Positions 27,903-38,900 of a stretch of 64,000 nt of DNA are shown one piece after another. The notes beneath the pieces were generated by a model. It ran no database searches, had not been told where the DNA came from, and was given only the letters and a program-made list of their open reading frames with translations. The first letter of the stretch is position 1; the number at the start of each line of letters is the position of its first letter. The stretch comes from Actinomyces sp. zg-332. Its GTDB lineage: Bacteria; Actinomycetota; Actinomycetes; Actinomycetales; Actinomycetaceae. The position numbers were made by a program, and so were the translations under genes. The stretch is taken from assembly GCF_011751945.2 (NCBI RefSeq), contig NZ_CP064951.1:1240001-1304000 (forward strand), in the 5' to 3' direction.

Positions 27903-30900
27903 TTACTCACTCTGCTTTTTCCTCGGAACTGCAAGACCAAATCCCAAAATTCCAAAGACAACCATTAGATACAAAGCAGATGTGTCCACACCGGTATTTA
28001 CTAACCTCTTACGTGGAACCTTCTTCAATTCAACCCTACGAGTATTAGTAATAGCTACTTCAACAACACGACCATCTTCAATAATCGAAACCGAAACCGG
28101 ATCAGTACTAAAGACATAAGTACCAGTTGAAGCAACCTGAACTACCTCATACTCACCGTAAGGCACATCAACAAAAGTAACCTTGCCAGAAGCAGTAGTT
28201 TTACCTTTAGAAATAACCTTACTAGTTCCCTTTTCCCTCAACTCAATCAAAGCACCAGAAATAGGAGCACCAGTAACCTTATCAGTAACAGAAACAACGA
28301 CACTGCCCTTGATCTTAGTGTTAGTCCAATCACTAAACTCAACACTCTGACCATTGCTTTCAATGTTTACAGTCTCACTACGTGTAGAAGCAACATAACC
28401 TTCAGCTGGAGTCTTCTCAACAAGAGTATACTCACCGTAAACAACGTCACTAAATGTAGCAACACCATCTTGACCAGTAGTTGCTGTCGCAACCTCAACA
28501 TCACCTTGTTTTAGAGCAAAGACAACACCAGAGATAGCTTCGTTACTGTCAGAATCAGTCTTGGTAACTGTCACAGTGCCTTTCTTCGCATAATTCAACA
28601 ATGGATCATTTTCATTTACGAAAACATTCTCACCATTAGTACGAATATTAGCATTATAAGTGGTATCAGCATTCAAAACATGAGAGGCAAGAGTTGACTT
28701 TTCGACCACAGTATAAGCACCAAAGACAACATTACTAAAGGTAGCTATACCGTCGTCATTTGTTGTAGCAGTAGCTACTTCTTTGTCACCTTGCTTTAGA
28801 GCAAAGACAACGCCAGCAAGAGGAAGATTAGTATCGCCGTCATGTTTTAGAACACTAACGCTACCCTTTATCTTAGTGTTAGTCCAATCACTAAACTCAA
28901 CACTCTGACCATTGCTTTCAATGTTTACAGTCTCACTACGTGTTGAAGCAACATAACCTTCAGCTGGAGTCTTTTCAAGCAAAGTATAGTCACCGTAAAC
29001 AACATCACTAAAGGTAGCAACACCGTCTTGACCAGTTGTTGCTGTCGCAACCTCAACATCACCTTGCTTTAGAGCAAAGACAACACCAGAGATAGCTTCA
29101 TTACTGTCAGAATCAGTCTTGGTTACCGTTACAGTTCCCTTAATCTTAGTGTTAGTCCAATCAGCAAAAGCAACACTCTGACCATCAGCAGTAATGTTTA
29201 CAGTCTCGGTGCGAGTTGAAGCAACATAACCAACCTTAGGAGCCTTTTCAACCAAAGTATACTCACCATAAACAACATTACTAAACGTTGCAACACCATC
29301 TTGACCAGTAGTTGTAGTTGCAACCTCGTTATCATTCTGCTTCAAAACAAAGACAACACCACTAATAGCTTCATGACTATCAGCATCAGTCTTAGTAACT
29401 GTAACTGTTCCCTTAATCTTAGTGTTAGTCCAGTTATCAAATACAACATTCTGACCATCAGCAGTAATGTTCACTGTCTCGGTGCGAGTAGAAGCAACAT
29501 AACCCTCAACTGGGGTCTTCTCAACCAAAGTATACTCACCGTACTTTACATTACTGAAAGTAGCAACACCGTCTTGACCAGTTGTTGCTGTTGCAACTTC
29601 CTGACCATTCTGCTTTAGAGCAAACACGACATTAGCAATCGGTCCATTAGTATCGCTATCAGCCTTTGCTACCGTTACAGTTCCCTTCTTGATATAGTTC
29701 AAGAACGGTGCTGTTTCGTTGACGAAAACATTCTCACCATTAGTACGAATATTAGCATTATAAGTGGTATCAGCATTCAAAACATGAGAGGCAAGAGTTG
29801 ACTTTTCGACCACAGTATAAGCACCAAAGACAACGTTGCTAAAGGTAGCAATACCCTCATCATTCGTCGTAGCTGTTGCTATCTCAGTATTGTTTTGCAT
29901 TAGAGCAAATACAACACCAGCAAGAGGAAGATTAGTATCGCCGTCATGCTTTAGAACACTAACGCTACCCTTTATCTTAGTGTTAGTCCAATCAGCAAAA
30001 GCAACAGACTTACCATCAGCATCAATGTTCACTGTCTCGGTGCGAGTAGAAGCAACATAACCTTCAGCTGGAGTCTTCTCAACAAGAGTATACTCACCGT
30101 AATTAACATTACTGAAAGTAGCGACACCCTGGGCATCAGTTGTAGCAGTAGCAATCTCACGTTCGCCCTGCTTCAAAGCAAAGACAACACCCTCAAGCTT
30201 GACGTTTGAATCATCGCTATCAGACTTAGTAACCGTTACAGTTCCCTTAATCTTAGTATTCTTCCAATCAGCAAAAGCAACAGACTTACCATTAGTATCA
30301 ATATTTACTGCCTCGGTGCGAGTAGAAGCAACATAACCCTCAGCTGGAGTCTTCTCAACAAGAGTATACTCACCGTAAACAACATCACTAAAGGTAGCAA
30401 CACCATCTTGACCAGTTGTAGCTGTCGCAACTTCCTGACCATTCTGCTTCAAAGCAAACACAACACCAGCGATAGCTTCGTTACTGTCAGAATCAGTCTT
30501 AGTAACTGTAACAGTTCCCTTGATCTTAGTGTTAGTCCAGTTATCAAAAGCAACAGACTTACCATTAGTATCAATATTTACTGCCTCGGTACGTGTAGAA
30601 GCAACATAACCCTCAACTGGGGTCTTCTCAACCAAAGTATACTCACCATAAACAACATCACTAAAGGTAGCAACACCATCTTGGCTAGTTGTAGCTGTCG
30701 CAACTTCCTGACCGTTTTGCTTTAAGACGAACTTAACGCCAGCGATAGCTTCGTGAGTATCACTATCAGTCTTGGTGACAGCAATACTACCCTTTATCTT
30801 AGTGTTCTTCCAATCAGCAAAAGCAACAGACTTACCATTACTATCAATGTTCACAGTCTCGCTACGAGTAGAAGCAACATAACCCTCAACTGGGGTCTTC

Positions 30901-33900
30901 TCAACCAAAGTATACTCACCGTACTTGACATTACTGAAAGTAGCAATACCCTGAGCATCAGTTGTAGCAGTAGCAACCTCGTTCTCACCCTGCTTCAAAG
31001 CGAATACGACATTAGCAATTAGGCTATTAGTATCGCTATCAGTCTTAGTAACTGTGACTGTACCCTTCTTGATATAGTTCAAGAATGGTGCTGTTTCGTT
31101 GACAAAAACATTTTCGCCATCATTACGAACATTAGCATTGTAAACAGTCTCAGTGTTCAAAACGTGTGAAACTAGAGCTGTTTTTTCAACAACAGTGTAA
31201 TCACCGTAAACAACGTTACTAAAGGTAGCAACACCATCTTGACCAGTTGTAGCTGTTGCAACCTCAACATCACCCTGTTTCAAAGCAAATACAACACCAG
31301 CAAGAGGACTATTAGAATCACCGTCGTGCTTTAGAACACTAACACTACCCTTTATCTTAGTATTCTTCCAATCAGCAAAAGCAACACTCTTACCATCAGC
31401 ATCAATATTTACTGTCTCAGTGCGAGTAGAAGCAACATAACCGGTCTTAGGAGCCTTTTCAACCAAAGTATACTCACCGTAAACAAGGTTACTAAAGGTA
31501 GCAACACCATCTTGACCAGTAGTTACTGATGTAACCTCTTGACCACCCTGTTTCAAAGCAAATTCGACACCAGCAATAACTTCACGAGTATCGCTATCAG
31601 TCTTAGTTACTGTCACAGTACCTTTAGCCTTGGTGTTCGTCCAGTTACTAATCTCAACGCGCTTGCCATTTCTGTCGATGTTTACTGTCTCTGTACGTGT
31701 TGAAGCAGCATAACCGGTCTTAGGAGCTTTCTCAACAAGAGTGTACTCGCCGAAAGCAACATCATTGAAAGTAGCAATACCTTCATCGTTAGTTGTTGCT
31801 GCTACGATCTCTTTATCGTTTTGCTTTAGAACAAACTCGACACCACCAATAGCCTCATGAGTATCGCTATCAGTCTTAGTAACTGTGACTGTACCTTTTA
31901 TAGGAGTGTTTTCAAAAATCTGTATAGGGAAATCCCCATTAGTCAAATTGATAACTCTACCATTTGGTTCTAATACTTCATATCCTGGCAAAGGACGAGA
32001 TTCAACAATCTTATACTCACCAAAAGGAATATTTGCAAAAACAGCCCTACCAACTTCATTAGTAGTTGCAGTCGCAACTAAAGAATCATCAGCCACTGAA
32101 TAAAGCTTGAACTCAACATTTTCAAGACCCGGTTTAATACCATTTTCACCAGCAACAGAAGAAACCTTACTAATAACAACATCACGCTTATCAGAATACA
32201 AACCAGCATTCGCAATAATATCTGTTATCGACGGTGACAAAGTAACACGGTAGGAATCTCCATGGTTATCAGCTGAAGTCTCAATATTACTATTCTTAGG
32301 CTTTTTATTATTTACAGATGTAAATGTTTCTGTGTTTTCTTTAGCGAAACGAACAATATATTCACCCTGCTTATAAACTGTAAATGAATATTTACCGTTT
32401 TCACCAGTAGTAACACTAGGAATAGGCCTACCATCAATATCAGTAGCCACATTACCAGTTGTAGCATCAATTAGTTCAACTTGACGTCCAGCAACCTTAT
32501 CTTCAGTATCACCAATAACACCATCTCCATTAAGATCTTTAAAGTAAGTACCACTGATACTGTACTTATTAGGTGCTACGCTGGTTTTATTTCCTTCTGA
32601 GTATAGTCGTCGATCGGTTGACAATGCTGATGTATTATGAGCAAAATCTTTCTCACTCAAAGACTTATCAGATGGCATTCTAGCAGGAATAATAATTCTT
32701 ACTTCCTGCTTGGAAGCAATTCTTTTACCTGATTTTAGAGTAAACTTTATACTTTTTACTGTCGAGAAATCTCCGTTTGGAACATCCGCAGCACTAACCC
32801 ATGCTCCGTCACGAACGCTTTCTAAGTCAGCTCCTTGTGGTGTTAGCTGATAGAAAACATCGTATAGTTCCAAAGCTTCAGCATTTTCAGGCACAGATTC
32901 TACACTGTTAGAAAGCGCAACAGCAAAAGCTGAACCACGTTCTTTATATTCACCTGTGTCGTTAGCGACAATAGCATGGTCACCAACATAAGGTAAAACA
33001 TCAATAACATCAGCCACAGGAGCTGCAGCAATAGTGTTATTATTAATCTTTATCCTATAGAAAAATTCTGAATCTAAATCTATATCTGAAATAAAACTGA
33101 AATTATCCTTAGTGTTTGAAACTTCCTTAGTAACAATGAGTTCTAGTGGAGGGATAAAGTTAATATTAGATGACCTTGCAAGGAATACTTCATCACGATC
33201 ACCATCACCATCCAAATCTAGATTATCAGCTTTACCATAGGAATCGGTAAGAGGCTTCACTAAATCATTATTATCGTAAGTTATATAGTTTTCAATTTCA
33301 TTATTTCCCCTACTAGCATTAATAGTAAGTTCTAGTTCGTATCTAGCATCTATTTCTCTAGTTTTTAGAACACTAAAGTCCAAGTCACCCAGTTCAGTTA
33401 TAACAGCTGTTTTACCAGTATTCTTATAATTAGGAATAACTGTAGGGGCAGGAGGGGTAAGGCTTGATGGAGAGACAGAAGTACGTCTCACATATTCAAC
33501 ACCTGGAGGAAGTAAAGTAACATACTTTACATTTTCTACTTTATTTAGCGGTCCCCATCCACCTCTGTCAAACAATCCTCTAAGAAGATAACCTGTTCTA
33601 CTTCCACTCTTTTTATATACAACTGTCGTATCTGCGCTACCTGAAATAGTTGCTCTAGGTTGTATTGAGTCAACGTCTAAGTAAGCATGGTTTTTCTTAT
33701 ACAAATCTTTGAGCACTGTAAGCTTTGCTGTATCCATATCAGATTCCTTAGCAATCTTTACAGTAGCCTCAATTCCAGAAGTAATTCTCTGAGAACTTGT
33801 ATATTCTCCGTTATCCCATTTAGATTTATCTTTATCATTTATAGCAATATAAGTGTAAGTTTTGCCATATATATTATCCATTTTGAAAGGCTGGTCAGAT

Positions 33901-35396
33901 TCTAGCTCTAGCTTTACGAACTCTCGATTAGGATCATTAACATCTACACGTGTATCCATTTGTACATTAGATGCAACTAATACACGATCACCATTATCTT
34001 TTACACCATAAAGTTTAAAGTTAGCAGCATTAAAACGAGCCTTATGTTCTTCAATCCACTCAGTTTTATTTTCTTTAACATCAGAATAATCGAAGTTAAT
34101 TTTAAAACCAGTGTAATGTACACGTTCGTCATCTAATGTATCTGTAATCTTATAAAGATTAGTAACAATACCATTTGTGCTATCGGTTGGAGAAGAACCA
34201 TTATTATACATTGCGAAGGTTCCTTTATATACCATATCGTCATATGGTTTACCACCAGCATAGTATTTATTATCCGCATAAGTATAATCATAAACAGGTG
34301 AACCCGGCGCATCTCCATATTTATAAATGTATGCGTTACCTGAAGGAAAATAAATAATACGCGTAACCGCAAATTTAAAATCTCTTGAAGGTAATTCACG
34401 TTCTGTTTCTAAACCAGAATCAACAATATATCTTGCACTAACAGTGTAAGTACCAAAAGGAGTATTTTTAAAAGTAATAGTAGGTTCTGCAATATATCCT
34501 TCTATCCTACCATCACCAAAACTACGGCTTTTTCTTTTAACATCTGTACTTATAAGGCTTGCAGTACGAGTATTCTCATCATAAGTCCAGTCGGGATTTT
34601 TTTTCGTATCAAAAGTAATACCTTCTGGTATCGTAATAATAGTCTTTATATTTTTAGGAGTAATATAAGAAACATTATCTGGTGTTCCAGGTGGAAGATT
34701 ATAAAATGAAATAGCATGAAGATTCCTTGTACGTTCAGTACTACCCGTATCATTCTGAGACGCAGTAGCAATAAACGATTCATATGGAAGCTTAGTAGCT
34801 GGATCTAATGATGAACTAACATAAGAAAACCTAAGTTTTGAATCATTATATTCAACCTCTTGTTTTTTAGCAGTATAAGTCTTAGTTGCTGAATATAATA
34901 CGTTTTTAGGATCGCTACTATTTCCATCTAAAATTTCAAATTTGGTGTCAACAGAATCACCATTACGTGTAGGGTCTTCATTAAATATAAATGGAAATGG
35001 GAAAGTCAGGCGATTACCACCGGATAATTCCTTAAACTTATAAGTAACATACCAGTTATTTTCATCTTCTGTATAAGTAGTTTGATAAGCTTTTTCCGAA
35101 TCCACAAACTGAGGTTTTTTAATTTTGCCTCCAAGTTTTGGAACAGTAATTCTAGCCCAAGGTTCAGATAAACTAGCTCCCTCACCAGACACATTAATAT
35201 CAGCAGCAGCATTAATATTTTCATTTACCCAATACTCTGATCGGTCATTAGTCGAATTATCACCTTCAAGGTTAATAATTTTTATATCTACTTTTAAAGT
35301 ATCGTTACTGTTACTAGCATAAGCAGGGGTAATATAAGTTATTACTCCTAAAGCCAATATCAGCAACACTGATAATATTTTCCGCATAAAGCGCAT
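27903..35396 (-). CDS. Giant Cna_B-repeat wall-anchored adhesin 2 (about 2497 residues)
   Basis: A paralogue of the flanking genes. It has a signal peptide (RFMRKILSVLLILALG to AYA), an N-terminal region to ~940 with DLDGDGDRDE near 730, an SdrD_B-like domain with DLNGDGVIGDTED near 952 and a first Cna_B-like module. Thirteen tandem modules with the Lys/Glu/Asn pattern begin near 1167; modules 3, 8 and 12 are of the second class. A final module (SVVVSVTDKVTGAPISGAL) has Val in place of the Lys and Gln in place of the Glu, so it should not form the isopeptide bond. LVNTG, a hydrophobic helix and RKKQSE end the protein. The ATG at 35394-35396 is preferred over an upstream GTG because AGGGAG lies five bases before it and the GTG overlaps that site. 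Ten G stand just upstream, which suggests phase-variable expression. Confidence 0.93.
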   Translation of the reverse strand: MRFMRKILSVLLILALGVITYITPAYASNSNDTLKVDIKIINLEGDNSTNDRSEYWVNENINAAADINVSGEGASLSEPWARITVPKLGGKIKKPQFVDSEKAYQTTYTEDENNWYVTYKFKELSGGNRLTFPFPFIFNEDPTRNGDSVDTKFEILDGNSSDPKNVLYSATKTYTAKKQEVEYNDSKLRFSYVSSSLDPATKLPYESFIATASQNDTGSTERTRNLHAISFYNLPPGTPDNVSYITPKNIKTIITIPEGITFDTKKNPDWTYDENTRTASLISTDVKRKSRSFGDGRIEGYIAEPTITFKNTPFGTYTVSARYIVDSGLETERELPSRDFKFAVTRIIYFPSGNAYIYKYGDAPGSPVYDYTYADNKYYAGGKPYDDMVYKGTFAMYNNGSSPTDSTNGIVTNLYKITDTLDDERVHYTGFKINFDYSDVKENKTEWIEEHKARFNAANFKLYGVKDNGDRVLVASNVQMDTRVDVNDPNREFVKLELESDQPFKMDNIYGKTYTYIAINDKDKSKWDNGEYTSSQRITSGIEATVKIAKESDMDTAKLTVLKDLYKKNHAYLDVDSIQPRATISGSADTTVVYKKSGSRTGYLLRGLFDRGGWGPLNKVENVKYVTLLPPGVEYVRRTSVSPSSLTPPAPTVIPNYKNTGKTAVITELGDLDFSVLKTREIDARYELELTINASRGNNEIENYITYDNNDLVKPLTDSYGKADNLDLDGDGDRDEVFLARSSNINFIPPLELIVTKEVSNTKDNFSFISDIDLDSEFFYRIKINNNTIAAAPVADVIDVLPYVGDHAIVANDTGEYKERGSAFAVALSNSVESVPENAEALELYDVFYQLTPQGADLESVRDGAWVSAADVPNGDFSTVKSIKFTLKSGKRIASKQEVRIIIPARMPSDKSLSEKDFAHNTSALSTDRRLYSEGNKTSVAPNKYSISGTYFKDLNGDGVIGDTEDKVAGRQVELIDATTGNVATDIDGRPIPSVTTGENGKYSFTVYKQGEYIVRFAKENTETFTSVNNKKPKNSNIETSADNHGDSYRVTLSPSITDIIANAGLYSDKRDVVISKVSSVAGENGIKPGLENVEFKLYSVADDSLVATATTNEVGRAVFANIPFGEYKIVESRPLPGYEVLEPNGRVINLTNGDFPIQIFENTPIKGTVTVTKTDSDTHEAIGGVEFVLKQNDKEIVAATTNDEGIATFNDVAFGEYTLVEKAPKTGYAASTRTETVNIDRNGKRVEISNWTNTKAKGTVTVTKTDSDTREVIAGVEFALKQGGQEVTSVTTGQDGVATFSNLVYGEYTLVEKAPKTGYVASTRTETVNIDADGKSVAFADWKNTKIKGSVSVLKHDGDSNSPLAGVVFALKQGDVEVATATTGQDGVATFSNVVYGDYTVVEKTALVSHVLNTETVYNANVRNDGENVFVNETAPFLNYIKKGTVTVTKTDSDTNSLIANVVFALKQGENEVATATTDAQGIATFSNVKYGEYTLVEKTPVEGYVASTRSETVNIDSNGKSVAFADWKNTKIKGSIAVTKTDSDTHEAIAGVKFVLKQNGQEVATATTSQDGVATFSDVVYGEYTLVEKTPVEGYVASTRTEAVNIDTNGKSVAFDNWTNTKIKGTVTVTKTDSDSNEAIAGVVFALKQNGQEVATATTGQDGVATFSDVVYGEYTLVEKTPAEGYVASTRTEAVNIDTNGKSVAFADWKNTKIKGTVTVTKSDSDDSNVKLEGVVFALKQGEREIATATTDAQGVATFSNVNYGEYTLVEKTPAEGYVASTRTETVNIDADGKSVAFADWTNTKIKGSVSVLKHDGDTNLPLAGVVFALMQNNTEIATATTNDEGIATFSNVVFGAYTVVEKSTLASHVLNADTTYNANIRTNGENVFVNETAPFLNYIKKGTVTVAKADSDTNGPIANVVFALKQNGQEVATATTGQDGVATFSNVKYGEYTLVEKTPVEGYVASTRTETVNITADGQNVVFDNWTNTKIKGTVTVTKTDADSHEAISGVVFVLKQNDNEVATTTTGQDGVATFSNVVYGEYTLVEKAPKVGYVASTRTETVNITADGQSVAFADWTNTKIKGTVTVTKTDSDSNEAISGVVFALKQGDVEVATATTGQDGVATFSDVVYGDYTLLEKTPAEGYVASTRSETVNIESNGQSVEFSDWTNTKIKGSVSVLKHDGDTNLPLAGVVFALKQGDKEVATATTNDDGIATFSNVVFGAYTVVEKSTLASHVLNADTTYNANIRTNGENVFVNENDPLLNYAKKGTVTVTKTDSDSNEAISGVVFALKQGDVEVATATTGQDGVATFSDVVYGEYTLVEKTPAEGYVASTRSETVNIESNGQSVEFSDWTNTKIKGSVVVSVTDKVTGAPISGALIELREKGTSKVISKGKTTASGKVTFVDVPYGEYEVVQVASTGTYVFSTDPVSVSIIEDGRVVEVAITNTRRVELKKVPRKRLVNTGVDTSALYLMVVFGILGFGLAVPRKKQSE
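28035..31898 (-). repeat. Tandem Cna_B-type module repeats in adhesin 2 (13 plus a divergent last module)
   Basis: Thirteen near-identical units of about 273-285 bases, then a divergent unit next to the sorting signal (about 28035-28310). The units are interchangeable in sequence with those of adhesins 1 and 3, so recombination between genes is possible as well as within this one. Confidence 0.9.
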
Positions 35397-35685
35397 ATTC
35401 ACTCCCTAATATTACCCCCCCCCCGCATGAAATGTAATACTTTATATAACAGCAAACTGAAGTAGTCCACTCCACAGCAAAGGGTATTTTGTTTTGAATA
35501 AGTAGTGTTATATAGTAAATAAAACTTATTCGTAACACATAAAAACTTTTCTCTAAAATTAAAGAAAGTTTTGCAAATAAAAACTATATCACAAAACGGA
35601 ATACCACTCATAATGGAAATAATAAATATTAAAATATTGTAACGAAATAATAAAAACTAGATATAACTTCTATAGTTATTAAAAG
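35397..35685. repeat. Adhesin upstream region, homologous to the region before adhesin 3
   Basis: This spacer matches 40724-41015 along its length, for example in AACACATAAAAACTTTTCT and in ACTATATCACAAAACGGAA. The poly-G tract sits at the same place in both. The similarity continues into the adnB remnant at 35686. It is one arm of the duplication that produced adhesin 2 and adhesin 3. Confidence 0.8.
35409..35469 (-). promoter_or_regulatory. Promoter/leader region of adhesin 2 with a poly-G(10) tract
   Basis: Ten consecutive C on the + strand (35415-35424) read as ten G in the direction of transcription. They lie 12 bases before the AGGGAG ribosome binding site's own ATG region. Two promoter readings fit. 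TTACAT (35432-35437) and TAATAT (35409-35414) are 17 bases apart with the G run inside the spacer. TGGACT (35464-35469) and TATAAA (35441-35446) are also 17 bases apart, with the run then in the 5' leader. The first would place the transcript start at the ribosome binding site, which makes the second easier to accept. Either way, slippage would alter expression without shifting the reading frame. Confidence 0.6.
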
Positions 35686-35775
35686 TTAGATACCTCTCAC
35701 CAAAATTCGCTTCAAATACTCTAAATCAAATTCACCCTCAAAAACAGCGCCAATACAACAATTATAATTTTCTTT
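35686..35775 (-). pseudogene. Remnant of the adnB 3' end
   Basis: About 90 bases that read as a shortened copy of the end of adnB. The stretch 35698-35744 is identical over 47 bases to 41022-41068. Its translation matches GEFDLEYLKRILV and ends RGI-stop, where adnB has QGI-stop. Upstream of that, the remnant resumes similarity at the ENYICRIDAV segment of adnB, about 200 bases further into the gene. The deletion joins two CCCTCAAAA sequences (near 41059 and 41261), so it probably arose between these short direct repeats. It has no start and no function of its own; it marks the tandem duplication of the adhesin gene with its flank. Confidence 0.88.
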
Positions 35776-35906
35776 ACTGCTTTAATGTATTTAAAATAAT
35801 TGTCCGAATAAAGTAACAAATATTTACTTTACATACAAAAGAATAAGTAAAATACAGTGTTCTACATATTATATCCTCAAGTTTTTTTGCTTTATACTAA
35901 ATCTTT

Positions 35907-35953
35907 AAATAAAAAGTAGTAGGGTCAGTTTATTTTATAACTGACCCTATCAC
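35907..35953 (-). terminator. Terminator of adhesin 3
   Basis: TAGGGTCAGTT (35920-35930) and AACTGACCCTA (35939-35949) are perfectly complementary around an eight-base loop. On the minus strand T runs follow (A tract at about 35907-35915). It lies 25 bases past the stop codon of the third adhesin gene. Confidence 0.88.
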
Positions 35954-35977
35954 TTATCTACGAGTATAAAAACTCAA

Positions 35978-38900
35978 CTACTCACTCTGCTTTTTCCTCG
36001 AAACAATAAGAGCAAGCCCTAAAATTCCAAAGATACCCATCAGATACAAAGCAGATGTCTCTACACCAGTATTTACCAACCTCTTACGTGAAACTTTCTT
36101 CAACTCAACCTTAAGAGTATTAGTAATAAATACCTTATTAACAGAACCATTTTCAGTAATTGAAACTGAAATCGGATCAGTACTAAATATATATTTATCA
36201 GTAGAAGCAACCTGAACTACCTCATAGTCACCATAAGGCACATCAGCAAAAATAACTTTACCAGCAGAATCAGACTTACCCCTAGAAACAACCTTACCAG
36301 TTTCCTTTTCCCTCAACTCAACTAAAGCACCAGAAATAGGAGCACCCGCAACCTTGTCAGTAACAGAAACAACAACCGAACCTTTAACCTTAGTATTAGT
36401 CCAATCAGCAAAAGCAACAGACTTACCATTGGTATCAATGTTCACTGTTTCAGTGCGTGTTGAAGCAACATAACCAACCTTAGGAGTCTTCTCAACCAAA
36501 GTATACTCACCATACTTAACATTACTGAAAGTAGCAACACCATCTTGACCAGTAGTTGCAGTTGCTATCTCCTTATCACCTTGTTTCAAAGCAAAGACAA
36601 CACCACTGATAGCTTCATTAGTATCACTGTCAGTCTTGGTAACCGTGACTGTACCCTTCTTCTCATAGTTTAGAAGAGGATCGTTTTCATTCACGAAAAC
36701 ATTCTCACCATCAGTGCGAACATCAGCATTATAAACAGTCTCAGTATTCAAAACGTGAGAGTCAAGAGTTGATTTTTCAACTACAGTGTAAGCACCGTAA
36801 ACAACACTACTGAAAGTAGCAACACCATCTTGACCAGTTGTAGCAGTAGCAACTTCCTGACCGTTTTGCATTAGAGCAAAAACAACACCAGCAAGAGGAC
36901 TATTAGTATCACCATCATGTTTTAGAACACTAACACTACCCTTAATCTTAGTATTCTTCCAATCAGCAAAAACAACAGACTTACCATTACTATCAATGTT
37001 CACTGTTTCAGTACGTGTTGAAGCAACATAACCCTCAAGTGGAGTCTTCTCAACCAAAGTATACTCACCGTACTTGACATTACTGAAAGTAACAACGCCC
37101 TGAGCATCAGTTGTAGCAGTAGCAACCTCGTTATCACCCTGCTTCAAAGCAAATACGACATTAGCAATTGGGCTATTAGTATCGCTATCAGTCTTTGTAA
37201 CTGTGACTGTACCTTTTATAGGAGCGTTTTCAAAAATCTGTATAGGGAAATCTCCATTAGTCAAATTGATAACTCTACCATTTGGTTCTAATACTTCATA
37301 TCCTGGTAAAGGACGAGATTCAACAATCTTGTATTCACCGAAAGGAATGTTTGCAAAAACAGCCCTACCAACTTCATTAGTGGTTGTAGTTGCAACTAAA
37401 GAATCATCAGCCATTGAGTAAAGTTTGAATTCAACGTTCTCAAGGCCTGGTTTAATACCATTTTCACCAGCAACAGAAGAAACCTTACTAATAACAACAT
37501 CACGCTTATCAGAAAGCAAACCAGCATTCACAGTAGCTTTTGACATTAATGGTGTCAGGTTAATACGGTAGGAATCTCCGTGGTCATCAGCTGAAGTCTC
37601 AATATTGCTGTTATTTGCCTTTTTGTTATTTACAGATGTGAATGTTTCTGTGTTTTCTTTAGCGAAACGAACAATATATTCACCCTGCTTGTAAACCGTG
37701 AACGAATATTTACCGTTTTCATCAGTAGTAACACTAGGAATAGGTGTGCCATCAATATCAGTAGCTACATTACCAGTTGTAGCATCAATTAGTTCAACTT
37801 GACGTCCAGCAACTTTATCATCAGTATCACCAATGAGTCCATCTGCATTGAAATCTTTGAAATAAGTACCACTGATACTGTACTTATTAGGTGTTACGCT
37901 GGTTTTATTTCCTTCTGAGAATAGTATTCGGTCAGTTGAAATAGCTGATGTATTGTAAGCAAAATCTTTCTCAGTCAAAGACTTATCGACTGGCATTCTA
38001 ACAGGAACAATAATGCCTACTTCCTGGTTAGAAGCAATTTTTTTGCCTGGTTTTAAGGTTAGCTTTATGCTTTTTACTGTTGAGAAGTCTCCGTTTGGAA
38101 CGTCAGTTGCACTAACCCATGCTCCGTCACGAACGCTTTCTAAGTCAGCTCCTTGTGGTGTTAGCTGATAGAAAACATCGTATAGTTCCAAAGCTTCAGC
38201 ATTTTCAGGCACAGACTCTACACTATTAGAAAGAGTGGTTGCAAAAACTGAACCACGGTTTACGTATTTACCCGCATCATTAGCAACAATGACATGGTCA
38301 CCTACGTAAGGCAAAACATCAAGAACATCAACAATTCTAGCGTCAGAAATAGTGTTATTGGAAATCCTTATTCTGTAGAAAAATTCTGATCCAAAATCAA
38401 CACCTGAACTAAAACTAAAGTTATTCTTATTATTTGAAACCTGCTTAGTGACAACAAGTTCTAGTGGAGGGATAAAGTTAATATTAGATGACCTTGCAAG
38501 GAATACTTCATCACGATCACCGTCATCATCCAAATCCAACCTATCAGCTTCCCCTTCAGAAGCATATAAAGGTTTCACTAAAGCATTATTATCATAAGTT
38601 ATATAGTCTACAACTTCGTTATTACCTTTACTAGCATGAACAGTAAGCTCTAATTCATACCTAACATTTACGGTTTTGGTTTTTAGAACTTCAAAGTCTA
38701 AATCACCCATTTCAGTTATAACAGCCGTTTTACCAGTATTCTTATAATTAGGAATAACTGTAGGGGCAGGAGGGGTAAGGCTTGATGGAGCGACAGAAGC
38801 ACGTCTCACATATTCAACACCTGGAGGAAGTAAAGTAACATACTTTACATTTTCTAGTTTATTTAGAGGTCCCCAAGTACCAAACCCAAATGAGCCTTCA

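Noticed and set aside
35400-35402. GTG as the start of adhesin 2 (and the matching GTG at 40727-40729 for adhesin 3)
   Set aside because: The GTG overlaps the AGGAG-like site AGGGAG, while the ATG two codons later is five bases from it.
35314-35611. Short minus-strand frames across the adhesin 2 upstream region
   Set aside because: They cross the poly-G tract and the adhesin start in other frames, without ribosome binding sites.
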